Source: Planctomycetaceae bacterium (GTDB taxonomy: Bacteria > Planctomycetota > PLA2). Taken from it: a DNA stretch of 64,000 nt. The position numbers and the translations under genes are program-made. The stretch lies in assembly GCA_011525755.1 (NCBI GenBank), contig WYBS01000088.1:31528-95527 (forward strand). Reading direction: 5' to 3'. The notes beneath the pieces were generated by a model, which saw nothing but the letters and a program-made list of their open reading frames with translations, was not told the origin of the DNA and ran no database searches. This document shows positions 7,630-16,511 of the stretch, piece by piece; within the stretch, counting starts at the first letter, position 1, and every line of letters begins with the position of its first letter.

Positions 7630-8688
7630 TCACGGGATCACATAGCGCCCCCCTTCCTCGCGTGAGACGAGGCCCCTGATCTCGAGCGTGACGAGGTGGC
7701 CGGCGGCGACCTCCTCGGGGATGCCCAGCGTCGCCGCCGCCTCGGCGGGCGTCGCGCCGTCGGGGCCGAGCGCCTCGAGCACCTCGCGCTCGCCGTCCGG
7801 CAGCGTCGCGGAGGGCCCGGCCGCGCACCAGCCGAGGGCCGCGAACACGTCGTGCGCCGCCCCCACCGCCGCGGCCCCCTCCTGCAGGAGGCGCAGGGTG
7901 CCGAGCGAGCCCTCCTCGTCCACCGGTCCCGGCACGGCCATGACGGCGCGGCCGAGGTCGAGGGCGTGGCGCACGGTCCCGAGGGCGCCGCTCGTGGGCG
8001 AGGCTTCCACGACGAGGGTGCCGAGCGAGAGCGCCGCGATGATCCGGTTCCGCTGCGGGAAGTGGCGGCGGAGCGGGGCGGCGCGCAGCGGGAACTCGGA
8101 GAGGACCGCGCCCTTCGCCGTGATCTCCTCGAGGAGGCCCAGATGCTCGGGCGGATAGGGGTTGAGGAGGCCGCTGCCGAGCACCGCGATCGTACGCCCG
8201 CCCGCGCAGAGCGCGGCGCCGTGCGCGACCGCGTCGATCCCGCGGGCGAGGCCGGCGATGACGGTCACGCCCGCGCGCGAGAGGTCGCCCGCGAGCGCCC
8301 GGGCCACACGCAGGCCGTAGGGCGTGGCGCGCCGCGACCCGATGACCGCGACCGCCCGGGCATCGCACGGGAGGAGCGCGCCGCGGAGGAAGAGGACGGG
8401 GGGCGGGTCGGCGAGGTGTCGCAGGGGTGCGGGGTACCCGGCCGCCCCCCACGGGATGACGCGGACGCCTGCCGCATCCGCCGCGGAGAGCTCGCGCTCC
8501 GGCTCCGCACGGGCGAGATCGCGCCCGAGCATGCGCGCCTCGTCGGCACGGAGCCCGAGGCTGCGCATGAGCTCGCCCGCGTCCCCTCGCGCGAGCGCCA
8601 CGGGATCGCCGCCCCGGTCGACGAAGCGCCGCCAGCGGCGCGGGGTGAGCGCCGGGACGAGGGCAGCGCGGAGCGCGGCCTCGGCCAT
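7630..8688 (-). CDS. dprA: DNA processing protein DprA
   Basis: 352 aa from the ATG at 8688. DprA protects incoming single-stranded DNA and loads RecA in natural transformation. The Rossmann-like core shows GSRRATPYGLRVARAL, then GLARGIDAVAHGAAL and the NPYPPEH turn (about residues 105-215). An N-terminal SAM-like helical part and a C-terminal winged-helix (about 290-345) flank it. In-frame ATGs at 8784 and 8790 could add about 33 Pro/Gly-rich residues, but these look non-homologous. The type IV pilus genes further on would make transformation possible; that link is inference. The gene converges with the membrane pair and diverges from htrA. Confidence 0.93.
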   Translation of the reverse strand: MAEAALRAALVPALTPRRWRRFVDRGGDPVALARGDAGELMRSLGLRADEARMLGRDLARAEPERELSAADAAGVRVIPWGAAGYPAPLRHLADPPPVLFLRGALLPCDARAVAVIGSRRATPYGLRVARALAGDLSRAGVTVIAGLARGIDAVAHGAALCAGGRTIAVLGSGLLNPYPPEHLGLLEEITAKGAVLSEFPLRAAPLRRHFPQRNRIIAALSLGTLVVEASPTSGALGTVRHALDLGRAVMAVPGPVDEEGSLGTLRLLQEGAAAVGAAHDVFAALGWCAAGPSATLPDGEREVLEALGPDGATPAEAAATLGIPEEVAAGHLVTLEIRGLVSREEGGRYVIP

Positions 8689-8854
8689 GGGATCCGGGGG
8701 GGACGCGGGGGGAGGGTCCACGGGCCCCGGATGGCCCCGGGGTCCCGCCCCCGCGAACGCGTCGCGGCCGGCGGAGGACGTCATATCCATACGTCGGGAG
8801 CCGGTGTCACCGAACAGGCCTCCCGGCCGCCGTATCCGCTTGCGTGACAAGGAG

Positions 8855-8885
8855 TTGACGCAAATAAGGGTTTTCCCCGTATAGG
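8855..8885 (+). promoter_or_regulatory. Candidate sigma-70 promoter of the HtrA gene
   Basis: TTGACG (8855-8860) and TATAGG (8880-8885) are separated by 19 bp, slightly long. The -35 is embedded in an imperfect inverted repeat (TGCGT at 8841 and ACGCA at 8858), which could be an operator. A GGAGAGG ribosome site and the ATG at 8897 follow closely. Confidence 0.4.
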
Positions 8886-8896
8886 ATGGAGAGGTC

Positions 8897-10294
8897 ATGA
8901 TGCGCCGCGCTCTTTTCCTGCTCGTCCTCGGAAGCCTCCTCGGCCTCGTGGCCGGGGCGTTCCTCCTCGCCCCCAAGGTCGCCGCCGCCGAGCAAGTTCC
9001 GGCGGAGCTCCGCGCCCCGGCGGCGAAGCCGTCGACCGCGTCCAAGGACATCTCGCGGCCTCTCATCGAGGCCACGAAGAAGGTCCGGCCGGCCGTCGTG
9101 AAGATCGTCAGCTGGGGGCGCTCGTACCCCGGGAGACGCCAGCTCGCCTCGGGATCCGGCTTCATCATCTCGAAGGAGGGGCACGTCCTCACGAACCGGC
9201 ACGTCCTCCGCGGCCAGCTCGAGGTGCAGCTTGAGGACGGGCGCAAGTTCGACAAGATCCGCACGCTGGGCGCCGACAGCCGGAGCGACGTCGCGGTCAT
9301 CCAGATCCTCGACGAGCCCAAGGGCGAGTGGCCCGTCGCGGCGCTGGGCGACAGCGACACGCTCGAGGTCGGCGAGCTGGTCATCGCGATCGGCTCCCCG
9401 TTCGAGCTCGCGTCGAGCGTCTCCTACGGGGTCGTCAGCGCGACGGGCCGGAGCGGCGTCGGGCGCGGCATCGCGGAGGACTTCATCCAGACCGACGCCG
9501 CGCTCAACCCCGGCAACAGCGGCGGCCCGCTCATCAACCTGGACGGGCAGGTCGTGGGCATCAACACCGCGATCCAGGGGGCGACCGGCGCGAACGTCGG
9601 TGTCGGCTTCTCGATCCCGGTCAACCTCGCGCGCACGGTGGCGATCTCGCTCATCGAGCGGGGCGAGGCGCGCCGCGGCTGGCTCGGGATCCACGGCGTC
9701 CCGCTCTCGGCCGAGCAGCTCGAGCGCGAGAAGATCGACGTGGCCGCCGGGTTCCGCGTCCTGCGCGTCGAGAAGGACTCCCCCGCCGCACGCGCGGGCA
9801 TCCCCGCGGCCTCGACGATCGTCGAGGTGGACGGCAGGCCGCTGCGCGACGTGAGCGTGCTCCACGCGCGGCTCGCGCAGGCGGGGCCGGGGGGCCGGGT
9901 GAAGATCACCTACCTCGCCAAGGGGGAGCGCCGGACGGTCGACGTGGAGGTCGCGGAGGAACCCGACTACACGATCGGGATCGAAGTCGCCGACCTGACC
10001 CCCGCCCAGGCGCAGTCGCTCGGGCTCTCCGCGCGCGTGCAGGGCGTCGTGGTCACGCGCATCCAGGAGGGCTCCATCGCGGACCAGCGCGACGAGGCGA
10101 ACCGCCTGCTGCCGGGGGACGTGATCCTCTCGGTCCGGTGGCCCGGCGTCGGCTATCGCATCACGTCGCGCGAGGACTTCGACCAGGTCATGCAGATCGT
10201 CGCCGAGCGGCGGCCGCAGAGCGTCGAGTTCATCGTCGTGACGAAGGAAGGCCCCTTCCGGGTCACGCTGGAGCTGACGGAGGACCGCTCGTGA
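8897..10294 (+). CDS. HtrA/DegP-family serine protease with two PDZ domains
   Basis: 465 aa. A signal anchor lies at residues 1-31. The trypsin-like domain has the triad His102 (TNRHVL), Asp131 (SDVAV) and Ser208 (NPGNSGGP). The LA loop is short. PDZ1 follows at about 255-345 and a second PDZ at about 350-455. It would act in the periplasm on misfolded envelope proteins. The length and layout match DegP/DegQ. It has its own candidate promoter, and nothing follows it in the same direction. The last 32 nt overlap the 3' end of the convergent Nudix gene. Confidence in the enzyme class is high. The specific DegP, DegQ or DegS role is not decided. Confidence 0.93.
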   Translation: MMRRALFLLVLGSLLGLVAGAFLLAPKVAAAEQVPAELRAPAAKPSTASKDISRPLIEATKKVRPAVVKIVSWGRSYPGRRQLASGSGFIISKEGHVLTNRHVLRGQLEVQLEDGRKFDKIRTLGADSRSDVAVIQILDEPKGEWPVAALGDSDTLEVGELVIAIGSPFELASSVSYGVVSATGRSGVGRGIAEDFIQTDAALNPGNSGGPLINLDGQVVGINTAIQGATGANVGVGFSIPVNLARTVAISLIERGEARRGWLGIHGVPLSAEQLEREKIDVAAGFRVLRVEKDSPAARAGIPAASTIVEVDGRPLRDVSVLHARLAQAGPGGRVKITYLAKGERRTVDVEVAEEPDYTIGIEVADLTPAQAQSLGLSARVQGVVVTRIQEGSIADQRDEANRLLPGDVILSVRWPGVGYRITSREDFDQVMQIVAERRPQSVEFIVVTKEGPFRVTLELTEDRS

Positions 10295-10844
10295 GGAAGT
10301 CGCGGAGCGCGGTGACCGTCGACGGGAAGGCGAACTCCTCCCACGGCACGTCCTCCTGCCCGAACCAGCGCACCTCCTGGACCTCCTCGCTGCCGATAGC
10401 CTCTTCCCCCGCACCCCCGCCAACCTGCTCACCGGCGTGCCCGCCGTAGCCCCGGCCGGGCCCTCCCTTCGGCCGCCCGGCGTAGACGACGATCACCACG
10501 GGCCTGCCCTGCGGCCCGAGCGACGCGTAGGCGCCGACGAGCCGCTCGATCTCGCCCTTATAGCCCGTCTCCTCGAGAAGCTCCCGCAGCGCCGCGGCCG
10601 CGGGCGTCTCGCCCACGTCCACGAAGCCGCCCGGGAAGGTCCACTTCCCGAAGCCCGGATCGTGGGCGCGGCGGACGAGGCAGATGCGCGGGCCGTTGCG
10701 CAGGATCACGCCGGCCGCGAGCGCGGGGCCGACGTAGTGCACGTAGCCGCAGGCGACGCAGGTCTGGCGCGGGCGGTCGTCGCGCCGCGGGACGCGCCAT
10801 GCGAGGCCCCCCGCCCCGCACATGGGGCAGAAGCGGATGCTCAC
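10263..10844 (-). CDS. Nudix hydrolase with N-terminal zinc ribbon (NudC-like)
   Basis: 193 aa, GTG start at 10844 overlapping the stop of the acyl-CoA dehydrogenase gene by 4 nt. Residues 1-35 hold a zinc ribbon (C6, C9, C29, C32). The Nudix box lies at about 72-94 (GGFVDVGET ... RELLEETG), with the metal-binding glutamates present. An unusual Gly-rich insertion (about 125-155, [20 protein letters not shown]) precedes the last strand. Zinc-ribbon Nudix enzymes hydrolyse NAD(H), dinucleotides or capped RNA ends; the substrate here is not decidable. Coupling to an acyl-CoA dehydrogenase hints at CoA or flavin-nucleotide housekeeping, an inference. The 3' end overlaps htrA by 32 nt. Confidence 0.88.
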   Translation of the reverse strand: MSIRFCPMCGAGGLAWRVPRRDDRPRQTCVACGYVHYVGPALAAGVILRNGPRICLVRRAHDPGFGKWTFPGGFVDVGETPAAAALRELLEETGYKGEIERLVGAYASLGPQGRPVVIVVYAGRPKGGPGRGYGGHAGEQVGGGAGEEAIGSEEVQEVRWFGQEDVPWEEFAFPSTVTALRDFLTSGPPSAPA

Positions 10845-12535
10845 CGGTAGGGCTCGACGACGGGGCCGAACGATGTCTCGTCGAACGGCGTCCGGTCCCC
10901 CTCGCGCACGACGCGCAGGAGCGTCTCGGCCTGGCGCCGCCCCTCGCGCGCCTGCCGTTTCGCGAGGATCGCGCTGCGCTCGTCCTTCTGCGCGTCGTTC
11001 AGGAAGACGAGGCCCGAGAGGATCGTCGCCACGGCGTCGGCGAACTGCCGCGCCCAGCCCTGGTGGGCGAAGCGGTCGGCCTTCTTCGCGGACTCGGCGG
11101 CCTCCACGACCATCTCGTAGTTCGCGCGGAGGATGCCCAGGGCGCCGGAGGCGGAGGGGGGTTCGGGGGCGTCGCGGAGCGGCTCCTCGAAGAGGAGCGG
11201 AAGCCCGCCCCGGAGCAGCAGGTCGATCATCGCGCCGACCTGGATCTCGCTCGTCCCCTCGTAGATGCTCGTGATCCGGCCGTCGCGGAAGTGGCGCTCC
11301 ACCGCGTACTCGCGCGAGTAGCCGTAGCCGCCGTGGATCTGGATCGCGCGCGACGTGACCGAGTTCACCATCTCGCACGCGTAGTACTTCGAGAGCGGCG
11401 TCAGGAGATCCGCGAGCCGCTCGTAGCGCTGCAGCTCCTCGCCGCCGCCCGCGCGCTCGAGGCCGCGCTTCCGGTCGACGACCGACGCGGTCGTGACGAC
11501 GATCGCACGCGCCGCCTCGATCTCCGTCGCGCTGTCGAAGAGCATCGCGCGCACCGGCGCGAACTGGTCGATCGACCGGCCGAACTGCTCCCGCTCGCTC
11601 GCGTAGCGGACCGCCGCCTTCTGCGCCGCCTGCGCGATGCCGACGGCCTGCGCGGCGACCTCGAGACGCACGTTGTGGAGGAGCGAGAGCGTCACCTTGT
11701 AGAGCCCCTCGCCGCGCCGTCCGAGGAGGATCCCGGGAGCGTCGGTGAGGTTGATGGTCGCTGTCGCGGAGCCGTGGATGCCGAGTTTCTCCTCGAGCTT
11801 GCCGACCTCGACTCCCTTCCCCTTCTCGACGACGAAGAGGGAGAGCCCGTCGCCGCCCGGCTTTCCTTCCTCCGACCGCGCGAGCACGAGGAGCACGTCC
11901 GCGCCGCCGTTCGTGATGAAGCACTTGCTGCCGGTGAGGCGCCACGTCCCGTCGGGCGCCTGCGTCGCGCGCGTGGAGACCGCGCCGAGCGCGCTCCCCG
12001 CGTTCGGCTCGGTGAGCGCCATGCAGGGCGTGATCCCGCCGGTGCAGAGGCGCGGGAGGTAGCGGTCCCGGGTCGCGCGCGGCGCGAAGCGGTGGATCGT
12101 CTCCCCGCACCCCTGCAGCGAGAAGAGGGTCATCATCGACGCGTCGGCGCGGGAGATCATCTCGACCGCCGCCGTGTACGCCGTGATCGGCAGGTTCATC
12201 CCCCCGAACTCGCGCGGGAGCGTGAAGCCCATGAGCCCCGCGTCGGCGAGCTGCCGGAAGGCACGCTGGAGCGGCTCCGGGTAGACCACCCGGCCGTCCA
12301 CGAGCCGCGCGCCGGCGCGGTCCACCTCGGCGGCGTGCGGCGCGACCTCCTCCGCGGCGAGCGCCCCGATCATGTCGAGCACCATCTCGATCTGCTCGAC
12401 CGCCTCCTCGATGCTCTTCGGGGCCAGCTCGTGCGGGTCCGTGAAGTCCTTCTCGAGGGCGGGCAGGATCCGCGCCCAGGACGCGGACTCGATTCGCCGG
12501 CGCAGGTCGGCGTTGTCCCGGTAGAAGTTCGCCAA
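10841..12535 (-). CDS. Acyl-CoA dehydrogenase, long form with extra C-terminal domain
   Basis: 564 aa, longer than the usual 380-400 because of a helical C-terminal extension after about residue 430. It oxidises acyl-CoA at the alpha-beta bond using FAD. Visible family motifs are [11 protein letters not shown] and [14 protein letters not shown] (flavin and substrate site). YEGTSEIQ near residue 413 holds the region of the catalytic glutamate. The length resembles broad-substrate FadE or AidB-like members. The start is TTG at 12535, where the conserved N-terminus begins. A TACAAT box ends 9 nt upstream, so the message may be leaderless. The gene is divergent from a glycosyltransferase and coupled to the Nudix gene. 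Confidence 0.9.
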   Translation of the reverse strand: MANFYRDNADLRRRIESASWARILPALEKDFTDPHELAPKSIEEAVEQIEMVLDMIGALAAEEVAPHAAEVDRAGARLVDGRVVYPEPLQRAFRQLADAGLMGFTLPREFGGMNLPITAYTAAVEMISRADASMMTLFSLQGCGETIHRFAPRATRDRYLPRLCTGGITPCMALTEPNAGSALGAVSTRATQAPDGTWRLTGSKCFITNGGADVLLVLARSEEGKPGGDGLSLFVVEKGKGVEVGKLEEKLGIHGSATATINLTDAPGILLGRRGEGLYKVTLSLLHNVRLEVAAQAVGIAQAAQKAAVRYASEREQFGRSIDQFAPVRAMLFDSATEIEAARAIVVTTASVVDRKRGLERAGGGEELQRYERLADLLTPLSKYYACEMVNSVTSRAIQIHGGYGYSREYAVERHFRDGRITSIYEGTSEIQVGAMIDLLLRGGLPLLFEEPLRDAPEPPSASGALGILRANYEMVVEAAESAKKADRFAHQGWARQFADAVATILSGLVFLNDAQKDERSAILAKRQAREGRRQAETLLRVVREGDRTPFDETSFGPVVEPYR

Positions 12536-12599
12536 GGCTGCCCCATTGTAGGGGGCGGGGCCCCGAGTCCGACGGGCCCCGGTCGGGTAGCCTCTGGGG

Positions 12600-13586
12600 A
12601 TGCCCAGGTTCACGGTCCTGACCGCGACGCGAGGCCGCCCGGAGGTGCTCCGGGAGGCTGTCCGCTCCTCCTTGGGGCAGGACTTCGCGGACTTCGAGCA
12701 CATCGTCGTCGACGACGCGTCCGGGGACGACGGCGCGGCGGGCGTCGTCGCGGAGTTCCGCGACCCCCGCATCCGGCTGATCCGGCTCGACACGTCCCTG
12801 GGCCCCGCCGGGGCGCGCAACCGGGGGCTCGCGGAGGCCCGCGGGGAATTCTGCGCCGTCCTCGACGACGACGACGTGATGCTCCCCGGGCGACTCTCGG
12901 CGACCGCGGCGGCGTTCGACGCACGGCCGGACGCCGTCCTCGTCGCCTCGAGCTTCCGCGCGATCGACGAGCGCGGGAACGTGCTCGCGACGGTGCCTGT
13001 GCCGAAGGACGAGGCGCGGTTTCGCGAGATGCTGCCGCGCTCGAACCCGGTCGGCCACTCGACGTGCGCGGTCAGGACCTCGGTGCTCAGGGGGCTCGGG
13101 GGCTACCGCGAGGCGCTCCGGTACGGCCACGACTACGACATGGTCCTGCGCGTCGCGGAGAAGGGCGCCGTCGTCCTCCTCCCCGCGCCCCTCCTCCTCT
13201 ATCGCATGCACGTGGAGAGCGTGACCGGGCAGCGGTTCTTCCTCCAGGGCGCGTACGCCGAGGTCGCGCGCGAGTGCGCACGGCGGCGTTCGCGCGGCGA
13301 GCCGGAGCGGCTCCTCGACCTCGTCGCCGCGATCCGCGCTCCCGGGGAGGCGCCGCCCGGGCGCGCGAGGGCGCGCGTCCACTACCAGATCGCGGAGTGG
13401 CAGTTCAAGGACGGCCGCGTGCGCGAGGCGCGGCCGCACCTTCGCGTGGCGCTCCGCGGCGAGCCGTTCCGGCCGCTCGCGCTCGCGATGCTCGTCGCGT
13501 CGTACGCGCCCCGTTGGCTCCGGCGCGCGATGGGCCCCGTCGTGCGCCCGCTCGTCGCGATGCGCTACCCTTCGTGGCGTGCGTGA
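12600..13586 (+). CDS. Family 2 glycosyltransferase
   Basis: 328 aa, GT-A fold. The nucleotide-sugar site is visible as [10 protein letters not shown] near residue 40 and the DxD-like run LDDDD near 85; the acceptor-side [13 protein letters not shown] lies near 180. The C-terminal third is helical with repeat-like [20 protein letters not shown], perhaps a TPR-like module. It would add a sugar to a cell-surface glycan in the cytoplasm. It overlaps the flippase gene by 8 nt, so the two form a small operon. The TAGCCT hexamer at 12588-12593 lies 6 nt before the ATG and may give a leaderless message. Sugar specificity is unknown. Confidence 0.9.
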   Translation: MPRFTVLTATRGRPEVLREAVRSSLGQDFADFEHIVVDDASGDDGAAGVVAEFRDPRIRLIRLDTSLGPAGARNRGLAEARGEFCAVLDDDDVMLPGRLSATAAAFDARPDAVLVASSFRAIDERGNVLATVPVPKDEARFREMLPRSNPVGHSTCAVRTSVLRGLGGYREALRYGHDYDMVLRVAEKGAVVLLPAPLLLYRMHVESVTGQRFFLQGAYAEVARECARRRSRGEPERLLDLVAAIRAPGEAPPGRARARVHYQIAEWQFKDGRVREARPHLRVALRGEPFRPLALAMLVASYAPRWLRRAMGPVVRPLVAMRYPSWRA

Positions 13587-14829
13587 GGGCGTCGCTTGGC
13601 TCCTCGTCGCGCGCGGGCTCACGGTCGCCGCGCAGATCGGCGCGCTGCTCGTGGTCGCGCGCCATCTCGGCCCGGGCGATCTCGGGCTCGCCGGGATGGT
13701 CACGGTCGCCGTCGGCATCGCGGGCGTCGCGGCGGACCTCGGGATGGAGACCATCGCGGTCCGCCCGCGCGTGGACGACGTGCAGGCGATGTGGATCTCG
13801 ACGCGGGCGGGGCTCCTCTGCGCGTTCGCGCTCGCGCTCCTCGCGCCGTTCGTGAGCCGCGCGTTCCGCTCGCCCGAGGGGCTCCCGTACCTGCTCGGCA
13901 CGGGCTCCGCGGGGCTCATCTTCACGGGGTTCGCGGCGCCGGCGCGCGCGAGGCTCCGCCGCGCGCTGGAGTTCCGGCGCCTCGCGCAGAGCGACATCGC
14001 GCGCGCGCTGGTCGCGGCGGGCGGGGCGGTCTCTTTCGTGCTCGCGGGCTACGGCGCATGGGGGCTCGTGTTCGCGGACGTCGTCGCCGGGGCGGTCGCC
14101 GCGGCGCTCGTCTGGCTTCTCGCGCCGGCGATGCGGAGGGGGTCCGGGGGCGGCCTCGCGCGGGACGGCCTGCGGATCGTCGGGACCCGGCTCTTCGACG
14201 CGTGCTTCGCGCAGGCGGACCGGTTCCTCGTCGGGCGGAGGCTCGGCGAGGCGGCGCTCGGCCTCTACGGGTTCGCGTGGCGGCACGCGATGCTCGCGCC
14301 GACGCACGTGCTCCCGGTCGCGGACCAGGCGGCGCTGCCGGCGCTCGCTCGGCTCAAGGGCGACAACCTCGTGCGGGCGTATCTCTCGTTGACGCGGTGG
14401 CTCGCGCTCGCGATCGTGCCCTTCGCGGCGCTGCTGTGGGCGGCGGCGCCGTGGCTCGTGGACGCGCTCTATCCCGGCCGGTGGCAGGAAGCGGTCCCGG
14501 CGATGCGCGCACTGTGCGTGACGGCCGCTGCCATGGGGCTCAACTCGGACCCGGGAATCCTCTGGCTCGCGCTCGGGCGGACGCGGCTCCGGCTCTGGTG
14601 GTCCGTCGCGAACCTCCCGGTCGTCGCGGTCGTGGCGTGGATCGGGACCCGCTACGGGATCGCGGGCGTGGCGTACGCGTTGGCCGTGCGCTCGCTCCTC
14701 GCGACGGTGGCGGGCCAGCTCATCTCCCGGCGTGTCGCCGGCGTGCCGCACCTCGGCTACGTGCGCGCGCTCGCGCCTGGCGCGGCGGCCGGCGCGCTCG
14801 TCTCCGGGCTGCTGGCCCTCGCTACCTGA
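13579..14829 (+). CDS. Polysaccharide flippase (Wzx/MOP family)
   Basis: 416 aa, GTG start inside the previous gene. Nearly the whole length is hydrophobic, with about 12 membrane helices in the pattern of oligosaccharide/lipid-II flippases (start [34 protein letters not shown]). It would turn lipid-linked sugar units across the inner membrane. A second, separate flippase of the same superfamily lies at 16512-18065 in the opposite operon, so two glycan routes may exist. Codons 187-192 contain a copy of the G-rich mini-motif (RRGSGGG). The spacer 14830-14930 to the convergent RRM gene holds only a weak hairpin. Confidence 0.9.
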   Translation: MREGVAWLLVARGLTVAAQIGALLVVARHLGPGDLGLAGMVTVAVGIAGVAADLGMETIAVRPRVDDVQAMWISTRAGLLCAFALALLAPFVSRAFRSPEGLPYLLGTGSAGLIFTGFAAPARARLRRALEFRRLAQSDIARALVAAGGAVSFVLAGYGAWGLVFADVVAGAVAAALVWLLAPAMRRGSGGGLARDGLRIVGTRLFDACFAQADRFLVGRRLGEAALGLYGFAWRHAMLAPTHVLPVADQAALPALARLKGDNLVRAYLSLTRWLALAIVPFAALLWAAAPWLVDALYPGRWQEAVPAMRALCVTAAAMGLNSDPGILWLALGRTRLRLWWSVANLPVVAVVAWIGTRYGIAGVAYALAVRSLLATVAGQLISRRVAGVPHLGYVRALAPGAAAGALVSGLLALAT

Positions 14830-14916
14830 TCCCGAGGACGGCCTCCGTGCGGAACCTCAGGATCTCCTCGCCCTCGGCGCAGCGGGCCGCGCGGGGTTGC
14901 GACGCCAAAACCGCGT

Positions 14917-14930
14917 ACCCGGCACCGGGT
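14917..14930. terminator. Weak hairpin between convergent genes
   Basis: ACCCGG-CA-CCGGGT forms a stem between the flippase stop and the RRM-protein stop. No T-run follows on either strand, so the terminator role is tentative. Confidence 0.25.
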
Positions 14931-15395
14931 CTACCGCGGGCGCTCGGAGGCGACGTTCACGACGATCGGGCGGCCCTGGAGCTCCGTGCCGTTGAGCGCG
15001 GCGATCGCCTTGGGCGCGTCCTTGTGGCTCATCACCACGAAGCCGAAGCCGCGCGAGCGGCCCGTGCCGCGATCCATCACGACGACCGCGTCGCTCACCT
15101 GCCCGAACGGCGCGAACGCCTCGCGCAGGTCGTCCGCCGTGGTCTCCCAGGCGAGCCCGCCCACGAAGAGGCGCGAGGGGATTCCATGCGCCGCGTCCTT
15201 CGCCGCGGAGGCCTGCCGGCGCTTGACGGCGGCCTCGGCGGCGTCGAGGTTCCCCGTGACCTCCTCGGCCCCCACGACCGGCACCTCCCCGGGGCCCCTC
15301 CGGCGCCGCTCCGAACGGCGCCTGTCGCGTTCGCGCTTCTTGCGGGCCTGCGCCTGCTCGCGGTCCCGCTTTCCCCCGAAGTAGTTGCCGCTCAA
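14931..15395 (-). CDS. RRM-type RNA-binding protein with basic N-terminus
   Basis: 154 aa. The C-terminal half is one RNA recognition motif with RNP2 LFVGGL (residues 76-81) and RNP1 RGFGFVVM (115-122), as in cyanobacterial and planctomycetal Rbp proteins. Residues 9-33 are a dense Arg/Lys stretch likely to bind RNA or a ribonucleoprotein partner. A short Ala-rich linker joins them. It probably acts post-transcriptionally in the cytoplasm. It lies about 95 nt after the DUF4097-like lipoprotein gene on the same strand, and may be the last gene of the glycan operon or have its own promoter in the spacer. Confidence 0.9.
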   Translation of the reverse strand: MSGNYFGGKRDREQAQARKKRERDRRRSERRRRGPGEVPVVGAEEVTGNLDAAEAAVKRRQASAAKDAAHGIPSRLFVGGLAWETTADDLREAFAPFGQVSDAVVVMDRGTGRSRGFGFVVMSHKDAPKAIAALNGTELQGRPIVVNVASERPR

Positions 15396-15489
15396 GAGAC
15401 TGCCGCTCCCTTCGAGGAGGCGACGACGGGGGACAAGTCGTGGTGGTGCAAGCCAGATAGCATACCACGAGGGGGCCCGGAATGCCGGT

Positions 15490-16503
15490 CTAGTGCCCGC
15501 GGATGCGGACGTCGCCGCTGCTCGTCTGCAGCGTGATGCGGCCGCCGCCGTCGCCGATGTCGCCGCTCACGCGCCGGTCGGAGCGCTTCCCCTGCTCCCG
15601 CAGCGTGAGGTCGCTCGTCACGGAGCCGAAGGACGTCTCCGCGAAGACGTTGCAGTCGAAGTCCTTCGGCACCCGCAGCTCGACGTCGCCGAACGAGCTG
15701 CGGAGCGTCCACGGCCTCTCGATCGAGCTCCCCGGCTCCGCCAGCACGCCGACGCGGCCGGAGCTCGTCTTCGCCGTCAGATCGAGGAACGTGCCGCGGG
15801 CATCGATGTCGCCGAACCCGGTGTGCAGGTCGCACGTGCCGCCCGAGAACCCCTTCACGGCGACATCCCCCGAGCCTGCCTGCACGTCGAGGTCGCCGCG
15901 GACGTTCACGAGGCGCACCGCGCCGAACGCGCTGTCGATCTCGATCGTCCCGGCGGCCACGTCCTCGACCTGCACGGTGCCCGAGCTCGTCCGGGCGAGG
16001 AGATGCGTCCCCCGGACCCCCAGCACCTTCAGGTCCCCGAACGCCGACTCGAGCGCGCAGTCCCCCGCGGCCCCCTTCACCTCGATGTCTCCGTTCCCGC
16101 TCTCCGCGTGCAGGCGCTGACCGGGCGGCACGCGCGCGCTGAACGAGAGCACCGGCCGCACGAGGATGTCCGTGCCGGAGATCTCCGCGGGCTGCCCCTC
16201 GAGGCGCACGACGCACGCATCCTCCGTGCGGCGCGCGGCCACGGCAAAGCCCGCGAGCAGCCGCTCGGCCTCGGCCTCGGTCCGCGCCGCGAGCCGCATC
16301 TTCGCGACGAGCTGCGGCGGGCCGTCGAACACCTCGATCGTCACGTCGCCGGCGTGGGTCGCGAGGTCGAGGACGAGGCCGCTCGCGCCGGACGCGTCGA
16401 GGACCTCCGTGCGGTAGGCCTCCGCCTCGAGGTCGGGATGGGAAAGCGTCACCGCCCGGCCGCCGCACGCGGCGAGGAGTCCGACGAGCGGCAACCAGCG
16501 CAT
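15490..16503 (-). CDS. Lipoprotein with DUF4097-type beta-helix repeats
   Basis: 337 aa from the ATG at 16503. The lipobox LLAAC (Cys13) marks an exported lipoprotein. From about residue 125 there are successive short beta-repeats of the form SGNGDIEVKGA, SAFGDLKVLGV, TSSGTVQVEDV, GSGDVAVKGF and TGFGDIDARG. This is the right-handed helix typical of the DUF4097/DUF2807 putative adhesin group. Such proteins are often encoded near sigma/anti-sigma or surface genes; function is poorly known. Here it follows the flippase of the glycan operon by 8 nt. An AATAAT box lies 7 nt before the start, so it may also be transcribed on its own. Confidence 0.85.
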   Translation of the reverse strand: MRWLPLVGLLAACGGRAVTLSHPDLEAEAYRTEVLDASGASGLVLDLATHAGDVTIEVFDGPPQLVAKMRLAARTEAEAERLLAGFAVAARRTEDACVVRLEGQPAEISGTDILVRPVLSFSARVPPGQRLHAESGNGDIEVKGAAGDCALESAFGDLKVLGVRGTHLLARTSSGTVQVEDVAAGTIEIDSAFGAVRLVNVRGDLDVQAGSGDVAVKGFSGGTCDLHTGFGDIDARGTFLDLTAKTSSGRVGVLAEPGSSIERPWTLRSSFGDVELRVPKDFDCNVFAETSFGSVTSDLTLREQGKRSDRRVSGDIGDGGGRITLQTSSGDVRIRGH

Positions 16504-16511
16504 CCTGGGGA

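Noticed and set aside
10845-13997. Very long open frames antisense to the acyl-CoA dehydrogenase, glycosyltransferase and flippase genes
   Set aside because: They are Arg/Pro/Gly-rich products of GC bias in third-frame reading, without homology-like motifs, and overlap well-supported genes on the other strand.
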